A stretch of 6,123 bases of DNA, taken from the NCBI GenBank assembly GCA_021823555.1, contig JAKANW010000198.1, forward strand, positions 1 through 6,123, read 5' to 3'. The notes under the pieces were generated by a model. The model made no database searches and was not told where the DNA came from. It saw only the letters and a program-made list of their open reading frames with translations. Position 1 is the stretch's first letter; each line of letters begins with the position of its first letter. Made by a program: the position numbers and the translations under genes. This DNA comes from Chloroflexota bacterium. Lineage in GTDB: Bacteria; Chloroflexota; Anaerolineae; Anaerolineales; Villigracilaceae. Below, one piece after another: positions 1-5,102 of this stretch.

Positions 1-1
1 C

Positions 2-106
2 CTGCTCAAACAGGAGAAAACGGCCAAAGGTGGCATTCACGCCAAACAACTGCAAGCCGCCTGGAACGATGAGTACTTGCTCAAGGTGCTGGCCGCAGGA
101 ATTTAG
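2..106 (+). CDS. 3' end of an unrecognised gene (partial, start outside window)
   Basis: Codons run in frame from base 2 to a TAG at 104-106, giving 34 residues that end in LLKVLAAGI. The stretch is rich in Lys, Gln, Leu and Ala ([16 protein letters not shown]) and looks like a soluble, mostly helical C-terminus. I do not recognise the family, and it is too short to assign. Another plus-strand frame also stays open past this point (to about 163), but this frame has the more natural codons, with many G/C third positions. Its stop is also followed by a normal 67-base spacer before the next start, which has a good ribosome binding site. The pyrK-like gene downstream makes a pyrimidine or redox partner such as pyrD tempting, but these residues do not look like a PyrD C-terminus to me. 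Confidence 0.55.
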   Translation: MLKQEKTAKGGIHAKQLQAAWNDEYLLKVLAAGI

Positions 107-162
107 ATGCGATTGCCCTGCCATAAATTATAACCTGCTTGTCCAGGCCGCCAAATCATGTT

Positions 163-166
163 AGGA
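163..166 (+). promoter_or_regulatory. Ribosome binding site of the pyrK-like gene
   Basis: AGGA lies 7 bases before the ATG at 174. This decides that start over the out-of-frame ATG at 166. A TATAAC at 129-134 could be a -10 element for the gene, but no -35 box sits at a usual distance, so I do not call a promoter. Confidence 0.55.
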
Positions 167-173
167 TGCAGAC

Positions 174-890
174 ATGCACACCGGCGCAGGCCAACTGGCA
201 GAACTATATTTGGATTCGGACAGGGCCGCGGCGCGGCTTTCCTGCCCGGCTGAACTCGTCCCCGCGCCCGGACAATACCTGCTGGCGCACGACGCTTCAG
301 ACTCTCCTTTGCCTGTTCCCATTTTCGCGGCGGGCGCGGCCCCCGGAGGTTTCCTGACTGCACCGCCCCTGCCCGCCTCATGGACTCCGGGTGTCCCGCT
401 CCATTTACGCGGCCCACTCGGACGCGGCTTTTCGCTGCCAGTATCTGCCCGCCTCGTAGCTCTCATTGCTTTGGACGACTCGCCCGCGCGCCTGCTGGCG
501 CTCCTGCCGCCCGCCCTGGCGCAAGGCGCGGCTGTAACATTGGTCTGCGGGTCGCCACCGCAGGAGTTGCCCGCCGAGGTCGAAGTCCAGCCGCTGGCCG
601 CGCTGGAAGATGTTTGCACATGGGCCGATTATCTTGCCGTGGATGTGGAACGCGCGTCCCTGCCAGGGTTGAGAGTCCGCCTGGGGTGGTCCGACCAGCT
701 CAAGGCCCGCGCTGAACGGAACTGGATCGCGGAAGCACAGGTGCTTGTCCGCACTCCCATGCCCTGCGGCGGGGTCGCCGAATGCGGCGTGTGCGCGGTC
801 TTGACCCATCACGGCTGGGCGATGGCCTGTAAGGATGGCCCGGTCTTCGATTTGAGTGAATTGAGGAGATTAATACCAGATACGGAATGA
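174..890 (+). CDS. PyrK-like protein (dihydroorotate dehydrogenase electron-transfer subunit family), degenerate FAD/NAD region
   Basis: 238 residues, close to the roughly 250-260 usual for PyrK. True PyrK passes electrons from dihydroorotate through FAD and a [2Fe-2S] cluster to NAD+ in type 1B dihydroorotate dehydrogenase. The C-terminus carries the family signature: Cys198, Cys204, Cys207 and Cys219 followed by KDGPVFDL (220-227). GPLGRGF (80-86) matches the 'GPLGNGF' turn at the end of the ferredoxin-reductase-like FAD domain. Two expected motifs are missing. No R-P-I-S-I flavin motif precedes GPLG (PLPVPIFAAG stands there), and the Gly-rich GGGIG pyridine-nucleotide motif is replaced by ALDDSPARLLAL (99-110). 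The first two cysteines are 5 residues apart, not the 4 of Lactococcus PyrK. Family membership is fairly sure. Flavin and NAD binding are doubtful, so it may only be an iron-sulphur partner. The reading frame is visibly G+C-richer than the neighbouring genes. ATG start with AGGA 7 bases upstream. Confidence 0.75.
   Translation: MHTGAGQLAELYLDSDRAAARLSCPAELVPAPGQYLLAHDASDSPLPVPIFAAGAAPGGFLTAPPLPASWTPGVPLHLRGPLGRGFSLPVSARLVALIALDDSPARLLALLPPALAQGAAVTLVCGSPPQELPAEVEVQPLAALEDVCTWADYLAVDVERASLPGLRVRLGWSDQLKARAERNWIAEAQVLVRTPMPCGGVAECGVCAVLTHHGWAMACKDGPVFDLSELRRLIPDTE
870..890. other. Tail-to-tail gene overlap (21 bases)
   Basis: The last codons of the plus-strand pyrK-like gene (ending IPDTE, TGA at 888-890) and of the minus-strand secreted-protein gene (ending FRIWY, TAA at 872-870) use the same bases. 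No hairpin terminator is visible between the two converging transcripts. Confidence 0.85.
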
Positions 891-1856
891 AGTTGTCGTC
901 GTCCCGGTCAATCCTGAGTAGTTACAGGTAATATCTGTGTAGATCAACTTCCCCTGTGGCTGGTTGTTGAATGATAATGCCATGACGGCCACACCAGACT
1001 CGTTGGTGAGAACCACACTGCTATCCTTCAGGCCATTGGGCCAGTACACCGTCGCGGTGCATTCCGCGTTTGACACGGGCTGGCCACCTTGATCCTGCGC
1101 CACAATGAAGATCGTCTGCTGGTCAGTTGGGAGCGCGACCGCCTTCTGCACAAAAGCCAGCACCTGTAAAGAGAGCACAGCCTGCTCCGTGGTGCTGTTC
1201 AACGGCTGGGCCACCGCCAGCAAGCCCGGGTCTTCGCCCACCTTATCGAAGTACATGCGCCCCAGGTCGGTAATTACCACATGCTGGTCTTCGGGATTCC
1301 ACGGCTGCCATTCCAGGCGGGCCTTCTGAAAATACTGAACGAGCATGTTATCCTGGTATTCAAAGGGCGAGATGGGATAACCGAATTGATCCACGCCGCC
1401 ATTATTCTCGAAGAATTCCCAGAACGAAAAACAGACCGAATAGCCTGTCTCTGAAAAATAACGACACGCGAAGGGGCTGGTGAAATTAAGCTGGATGGAG
1501 GGGGTATACATCTCCTGTCCCAGTGGAGTAAGCTGGACGCGCTGCCCCTCCGGTAGTTCAGGGTGGTACTCAAAGCGCGCCCGCTGGAAATATTGCACCA
1601 GCAGGCCATCGCTGTTCGTAAATTGTTCTGTCAGGGGATAGCCATATACCAGAGTGGGGTTGGAAGCTTTAAGATAAAACTGTAGAAATTCCCCTTGCAC
1701 ATTGTGGCCGGTCTCGTTGAAATACTGAAAATCCGGACCCTGAGCTTGCGCAGAAATCCAGGTTGGGGCGAGCAGGCATAAGGCCAACAGGAAAGTTAAA
1801 GGCCGCTGAAGCGTGCGCATCAAATTCATTATACTCAGAAAGACCCGACCAAACAT
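870..1856 (-). CDS. Secreted protein: signal peptide, two ETG/GYP/VQYFQ repeats, C-terminal Ig-like domain
   Basis: 328 residues. Residues 1-38 form a signal peptide: basic region with R14 and R18, hydrophobic core FLLALCLLAP (22-31), likely cleavage after A-Q-A38. There is no lipobox. Two tandem units follow, about 43-117 and 131-203. Both share YF-ETG, GYP, LVQYFQ-AR-E, P--Q and LG--MY, an LGFP-like design I associate with extracellular proteins of Chloroflexota. Residues about 245-328 are beta-rich with QGGQPVSNAECTATV and LTNESGVAVMAL, typical of a Big-1/invasin-like Ig fold. Cysteines pair plausibly as C131-C142 and C266-C311. It is the last gene of the wecC-wecB operon, 9 bases after the wecB stop. 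No Shine-Dalgarno is seen, so translation may be coupled. M10 (1829) gives a more typical signal-peptide length, but the first ATG sits better beside the upstream stop. Function unknown; probably outside the cell, binding polymer or cell wall. Confidence 0.85.
   Translation of the reverse strand: MFGRVFLSIMNLMRTLQRPLTFLLALCLLAPTWISAQAQGPDFQYFNETGHNVQGEFLQFYLKASNPTLVYGYPLTEQFTNSDGLLVQYFQRARFEYHPELPEGQRVQLTPLGQEMYTPSIQLNFTSPFACRYFSETGYSVCFSFWEFFENNGGVDQFGYPISPFEYQDNMLVQYFQKARLEWQPWNPEDQHVVITDLGRMYFDKVGEDPGLLAVAQPLNSTTEQAVLSLQVLAFVQKAVALPTDQQTIFIVAQDQGGQPVSNAECTATVYWPNGLKDSSVVLTNESGVAVMALSFNNQPQGKLIYTDITCNYSGLTGTTTTSFRIWY
1301..1728 (-). repeat. Two degenerate protein-level tandem repeats in the secreted protein
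   Basis: At protein level, unit 1 (residues about 43-117) and unit 2 (about 131-185 and on to LGRMYF at 198-203) align along YF-ETG, F--F, GYP, LVQYFQ-AR-E and LG--MY. They are separated by about 14 residues. The DNA copies are diverged, so this is an old duplication. Unit 2 alone has the cysteines C131 and C142. Bounds are approximate and cover the best-conserved parts. Confidence 0.7.
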
Positions 1857-1865
1857 TACAAAGGG

Positions 1866-3011
1866 CTAACGGGGAAAAGCCAGCAGCGCCTCAACAATGC
1901 GCTCCGCCGCGTGACCATCGCCATAAGGATTGACAGCTTTGGCCATGGCCGAATAAGCTGACTCGTCATCCAGCAAACGCGTCGCTTCCTGGACGATGCG
2001 GCTGGTCCCGGTCCCGACGAGTTTTAACGCACCTGCTTCCACGCCCTCCGGCCGTTCAGTGACTTCCCTTAACACAAGAGCTGGGATCCCAAAGCCGGGC
2101 GCTTCCTCCTGAATGCCGCCCGAATCGGTCAGGATCAGCCTGGCCTGTTTCATCAGGTGGATCAACGGCAAATAGTCCAGCGGCGGCAGGAGGGTAATAT
2201 GCGGCACATCCTTGAGCAGGCGATAGACAGGTCCCTGCACGTTCGGGTTGAGGTGCACAGGATAAACGATTTCCACATCGCCGCGCGCGGCCAATTGTGC
2301 AAGCGCGTGGCAGATATTCTCAATCGGTTCCCCAAAATTCTCGCGGCGGTGAGCGGTAACCAGGATCAGGCTACGGGCTGCCTTTCCCATTTTCTGGTTC
2401 CCGATGCCCAGCTTTTGGGTCAAGACACTGATCTCCGCCGGGGCAGGTTGCTGCGCCACCACCTGCAGGGCGTCAATGACGGGGTTGCCGGTCACTTTGA
2501 TGGCCGCCTCGTCCACGTTTTCGCGCAAGAGGTTCTGGCGCGCCCACTCAGTGGGAGCAAAGTGCAAGTCGGCGGTCACACCCGCCACGCGGCGGTTGAT
2601 CTCCTCAGGGAAGGGCTGCCACTTATCGTGAGTCCGCAACCCCGCCTCCACGTGTCCGACGCGGATGCGGCGGTAGTAGGCCAGCAAGGCTGTGATGGCA
2701 ACCGTGGTGGTATCGCCCTGCGCCAATACCCAGTCAGGCTGGAAATCGGCCAGCACAGGGTCAAGGTGGGTGAAGATGGCTGCGCTCAACTCGGGCAATG
2801 ACTGGTTGTCGCGCATCAAGTCCAGATCGTAATCCGGATGGATGGCAAACAGGCCGAGTACCTGGTCGAGCATCTGGCGGTGCTGGGCTGTGACGCACAC
2901 GCGCGATTCGATTTCCGGCGTCTGCGCCAGCCGGTGCACGATGGGCGCCATCTTAACGGCTTCGGGGCGGGTGCCAAATACAGAAAGGATTTTTAATTTG
3001 GGGACGGTCAC
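1866..3011 (-). CDS. wecB: UDP-N-acetylglucosamine 2-epimerase (non-hydrolysing)
   Basis: Interconverts UDP-GlcNAc and UDP-ManNAc in the cytosol, the first step towards ManNAc/ManNAcA-containing surface glycans. 381 residues, the usual length. Two Rossmann-like halves of the GT-B fold carry all family motifs: VFGTRPEAVKMAP (11-23), AQGDTTT (97-103) with Asp100, GHVEAGLRT (119-127) with Glu122, PFPEEINRR (133-141) with Glu136, VTGNPVID (173-180), VTAHRREN (218-225) with His221, and LTDSGGIQEEAP (294-305). Asp100, Glu122, Glu136 and His221 correspond by spacing to E. coli WecB D95, E117, E131 and H213. The start is GTG, chosen because AGGAG lies 7 bases upstream and no in-frame ATG occurs before residue 21. 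It lies 21 bases after wecC, and 9 bases before the secreted-protein gene. The enzyme is often named MnaA in Gram-positives. The glycan it serves cannot be told from this window. Confidence 0.96.
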   Translation of the reverse strand: MTVPKLKILSVFGTRPEAVKMAPIVHRLAQTPEIESRVCVTAQHRQMLDQVLGLFAIHPDYDLDLMRDNQSLPELSAAIFTHLDPVLADFQPDWVLAQGDTTTVAITALLAYYRRIRVGHVEAGLRTHDKWQPFPEEINRRVAGVTADLHFAPTEWARQNLLRENVDEAAIKVTGNPVIDALQVVAQQPAPAEISVLTQKLGIGNQKMGKAARSLILVTAHRRENFGEPIENICHALAQLAARGDVEIVYPVHLNPNVQGPVYRLLKDVPHITLLPPLDYLPLIHLMKQARLILTDSGGIQEEAPGFGIPALVLREVTERPEGVEAGALKLVGTGTSRIVQEATRLLDDESAYSAMAKAVNPYGDGHAAERIVEALLAFPR

Positions 3012-3018
3012 GATATGA

Positions 3019-3023
3019 CTCCT
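3019..3023 (-). promoter_or_regulatory. Ribosome binding site of wecB (fixes a GTG start)
   Basis: CTCCT on the plus strand reads AGGAG on the minus strand, 7 bases before the GTG at 3011-3009. No ATG is available nearby, so this site supports the GTG start. Confidence 0.8.
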
Positions 3024-3032
3024 GCCTCCCGC

Positions 3033-4337
3033 CTATTTGTTGACGCCCAGGCGCACCACACGAAAGCCCGCCTTCTCCCAGGCAGGCAAGTCCCACCCAT
3101 TGACGGTGTCAATCACGAGCCGCGCCGGGGTCATTTCAAGTACCTGAGCCGGGTCGAGCTGGCGGAATTCAGTGTGACGGACAAGCAGGATCAACGCGTC
3201 CGCGTTCACCAGGGCGGCCTCCAGGCTGGGAACAGACTCGATTCCCTTCAATCCAGCATCGGGTTTGAAAGGCTCATAGGCGCGCACCTGTGCGCCGGTC
3301 TCCTGCAAAAGATGCACCACTTCGGCGGCGGGTGATTCGCGCAGATCATCCACATCCGGTTTGTAGGCCAGACCGAGAGCGGCAATCTTCTTCCCTTTCA
3401 GATCCCCCAAAGCCCGGCGGGCTTTTTCCACCACAAACAGCGGCTGGGTATCATTGACCTGGCGCGCGTGCAGAATGAGCGGCGTCAATTCGGGCGCGGC
3501 TTCCACGAAGAACCACGGGTCAACGCTGATGCAATGCCCGCCCACACCGGGGCCGGGGTTGAGGATCTTGACGCGCGGGTGGCGGTTGGCCAGGCTGATA
3601 GCCTCCCATACATCCACGCCGAAATGTTCAGCCAGGCGTGAGAATTCGTTGGCGATGGCAATGTTCACATCGCGATAGGTGTTCTCCATCAGCTTGACCA
3701 TTTCCGCAGTAGTTGCATCGGTCTGGATAATTTCCCCTTTGACAAACGTGGCATACAACGCCGCGCCCGCTTCAGCCGACTCAGGGGTCACACCGCCGAT
3801 GACACGGGCATTCTCGATCAACTCGCGCAGGATTTGTCCCGGCAGGACGCGCTCCGGCGAATAGCATAGGAAGAAATCGGCGCCAGCTTTGAGGCCGGAT
3901 CTTTCCAAAATGGGCTGGACCAGGTCAACGGTCGTGCGTGGAGGCGAGGTGGATTCGAGGACGACGAGGTTCCCCTTCCGCAAATGAGGCACGATGGCCT
4001 CGGTCGCAGAGGTTACGGCGCGCATATCCGCCAGTTTATAGCTTTCGCCATTGTATTCGCCAAGCTTATCGTCAAGGAAAGGAGTGGGCACGGCAATTAG
4101 AAACGCGTCGGCCTCCTCAGGCTCCGTGGAGATAGTCAGGTTTCCAGACTGCACAGCCTGGGCCACGGTCTCGTGCAGGCCCGGCTCATGGATGTGCAAT
4201 CCGCCGCCGCGCAGAGTTTCGATGATCCTGGGATTCACATCCACGCCGAGCACGTACAGCCCGTACGTGGCGAACATAGAAGCCGTCGGCAGTCCAATGT
4301 AACCGAGGCCGAGGATACAAATTTTTTGAAATTTCAC
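3033..4337 (-). CDS. wecC: UDP-N-acetyl-D-mannosamine dehydrogenase
   Basis: Oxidises UDP-ManNAc to UDP-ManNAc uronic acid with two NAD+, using the product of WecB encoded just downstream. 434 residues, near the length of E. coli WecC. N-terminal NAD-binding Rossmann domain with ILGLGYIGLP (8-17) and acidic VDVNP (32-36). Further motifs are ESTSPPRTT (128-136), CYSPERVLPG (158-167), and AEMVKLMENTYRDVNIA (211-227) with Lys215 and Asn219. HPRVKILNPGPGVGGHCIS (253-271) carries catalytic Cys269. The UDP-binding C-terminal domain contains LGLAYKPDVDDLRESPA (321-337). The PGPGVGGHC-VDPWF form is the one seen in WecC, rather than the usual UDP-glucose dehydrogenase form, which favours ManNAc as substrate. 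Start GTG with AGGAG 5 bases upstream. First gene of the minus-strand operon. A related UDP-GlcNAc/GalNAc dehydrogenase is the main alternative, less likely beside wecB. Confidence 0.93.
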   Translation of the reverse strand: MKFQKICILGLGYIGLPTASMFATYGLYVLGVDVNPRIIETLRGGGLHIHEPGLHETVAQAVQSGNLTISTEPEEADAFLIAVPTPFLDDKLGEYNGESYKLADMRAVTSATEAIVPHLRKGNLVVLESTSPPRTTVDLVQPILERSGLKAGADFFLCYSPERVLPGQILRELIENARVIGGVTPESAEAGAALYATFVKGEIIQTDATTAEMVKLMENTYRDVNIAIANEFSRLAEHFGVDVWEAISLANRHPRVKILNPGPGVGGHCISVDPWFFVEAAPELTPLILHARQVNDTQPLFVVEKARRALGDLKGKKIAALGLAYKPDVDDLRESPAAEVVHLLQETGAQVRAYEPFKPDAGLKGIESVPSLEAALVNADALILLVRHTEFRQLDPAQVLEMTPARLVIDTVNGWDLPAWEKAGFRVVRLGVNK

Positions 4338-4342
4338 TCAAA

Positions 4343-4347
4343 CTCCT
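4343..4347 (-). promoter_or_regulatory. Ribosome binding site of wecC (fixes a GTG start)
   Basis: Reads AGGAG on the minus strand, 5 bases before the GTG at 4337-4335. It partly overlaps a small inverted repeat (CCTGT-A-ACAGG, 4345-4355) that could form a weak hairpin in the mRNA leader. Confidence 0.75.
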
Positions 4348-4375
4348 GTAACAGGGGATTTCCTCTGGCGCACCT

Positions 4376-4381
4376 ATTATA
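4376..4381 (-). promoter_or_regulatory. Likely -10 element of the wecC-wecB-secreted protein operon
   Basis: ATTATA on the plus strand is a perfect TATAAT on the minus strand. The predicted start of transcription, about 7 bases further, gives a leader of roughly 30 bases that holds the wecC ribosome binding site. No convincing -35 box is seen at 16-18 bases: the nearest, TTGCAG, is 20 bases away. Confidence 0.6.
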
Positions 4382-4456
4382 CAACCGCCAACCCGGACTC
4401 TCTGCAAACCTGACTGTCGTCTTTCGTATATAAAATCGAAAAGGTGCAACTTGTTG

Positions 4457-4462
4457 TATAAT
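4457..4462 (+). promoter_or_regulatory. Likely -10 element of the NfeD-stomatin unit
   Basis: A perfect TATAAT preceded by TTG, 14 bases upstream of the NfeD start codon. Transcription from it would begin near 4469, giving an unusually short leader of about 8 bases. An alternative A+T-rich -10 (TATATAAAAT, 4427-4436), with CTGACT at 4410-4415 as a poor -35, would give a normal leader. No good -35 is found for either. Confidence 0.5.
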
Positions 4463-4467
4463 CAAAT

Positions 4468-4472
4468 GGAGA
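4468..4472 (+). promoter_or_regulatory. Ribosome binding site of the NfeD-like gene
   Basis: GGAGA lies 4 bases before the ATG at 4477. The spacing is on the short side, and the site would sit at the very 5' end of a transcript made from the TATAAT at 4457. Confidence 0.55.
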
Positions 4473-4476
4473 TAAT

Positions 4477-5079
4477 ATGGAATTCCTTCTCGATCCGAAT
4501 ATAGCTTATCTGATCCTACTGGCAGGAGTATTACTAACCCTGCTGGCAATCGTAACCCCGGGGACTGGAATGCTGGAAGCAGGAGCCATATTATGCATAG
4601 CACTGGCGGGATATGCAGTCTATAACCTGTCCATCAACTTGTGGGCATTGATCCTTCTCATATTGAGCGTTATCCCCTTCCTGCTTGCCCTCCGAAAACC
4701 GAAAGGCCAACTCTGGCTGGCGCTTTCGCTATTGGGATTGGTGGCAGGTTCGATGTTCCTGTTTGCCACGGAAACCGGCGCACCAGTGGTTAACCCCGCC
4801 CTGGTGGTCGTGGCATCCATCCTGCTGGTAATCTTCCTGTGGTTTGCGGTCAGCAAATCCATCCAGGCAGCACACCTGCATCCCACCCACGATCTGGATA
4901 TGCTGGTTGGGCGGGTGGGAGAAGCGAGGACGGAAATTCTCGCTGAAGGGAGCGTGCACGTGGCAGGAGAGTTATGGAGCGCCCGCAGTGAGAGTCCCAT
5001 CCCGGCTGGGACCCCGATCCGGGTACTGGGTCGAGATGGGTTCGTGTTGGTCGTTGAAAAGAGATCTGTCAAATCATAA
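4477..5079 (+). CDS. NfeD-like membrane protein (short form, no protease domain)
   Basis: 200 residues. NfeD proteins partner with SPFH proteins in membrane microdomains and are thought to affect membrane quality control. About five hydrophobic segments are visible (near 9-26, 34-50, 54-72, 79-97 and 107-126). The first is followed by the family's TPGTGMLEAG turn (27-36). A soluble OB-fold-like C-terminal domain follows (about 142-196), with LVGRVGEARTEI, GSVHVAGELW and IPAGTPIRVLGRDGFVLVV, the NfeD C-terminal pattern. The ClpP-like serine-protease domain of long NfeD proteins, such as Pyrococcus PH1510, is absent: the ATG has its own GGAGA, and a promoter-like region lies directly upstream, so truncation is unlikely. 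The stomatin gene begins 23 bases after the stop, so the two are almost surely co-transcribed, as with E. coli ybbJ and qmcA. Confidence 0.88.
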   Translation: MEFLLDPNIAYLILLAGVLLTLLAIVTPGTGMLEAGAILCIALAGYAVYNLSINLWALILLILSVIPFLLALRKPKGQLWLALSLLGLVAGSMFLFATETGAPVVNPALVVVASILLVIFLWFAVSKSIQAAHLHPTHDLDMLVGRVGEARTEILAEGSVHVAGELWSARSESPIPAGTPIRVLGRDGFVLVVEKRSVKS

Positions 5080-5090
5080 GATTCATTCAT

Positions 5091-5096
5091 AAGGAG
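5091..5096 (+). promoter_or_regulatory. Ribosome binding site of the stomatin-like gene
   Basis: AAGGAG lies 6 bases before the ATG at 5103. It is the strongest Shine-Dalgarno in the window, better than that of the NfeD gene ahead of it, which suggests that more stomatin than NfeD protein is made. Confidence 0.8.
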
Positions 5097-5102
5097 AAGA
5101 AT

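Noticed and set aside
129..134. TATAAC as a -10 element of the pyrK-like gene
   Set aside because: The only TTG-type hexamer upstream (TTGCCC, 113-118) is 10 bases away, too close for a -35 box; the evidence is too weak to annotate.
161..812. Long open frames opposite or inside the pyrK-like gene (for example 161-619 and 405-812 on the minus strand, 380-715 on the plus strand)
   Set aside because: They are shadows of a G+C-rich gene. Their products are Arg/Ala/Gly-rich without recognisable motifs, while the 174-890 frame has a clear family motif.
1774..1778. Cysteine at residue 27 of the secreted protein as a lipobox
   Set aside because: The residues before it (L-A-L) do not fit a lipobox, which needs a small residue directly before Cys. 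A normal A-Q-A signal peptidase I site follows at 36-38.
1828..1833. TATAAT on the minus strand just inside the secreted-protein gene, as an internal promoter
   Set aside because: No -35 box at a usual distance; it overlaps the ATG of M10, so a transcript from it would start at about the M13 codon. The operon arrangement explains expression without it.
2157..2801. Plus-strand open frame of 214 codons within wecB
   Set aside because: It lies entirely opposite a certain wecB with all catalytic motifs; its product is low-complexity His/Arg/Gln-rich and has no ribosome binding site I can see.
870..4337. Defence or other novel multi-gene system in the minus-strand operon
   Set aside because: Two of the three genes are standard nucleotide-sugar enzymes with intact catalytic residues, and no nuclease, helicase, toxin or sensor domain is seen.
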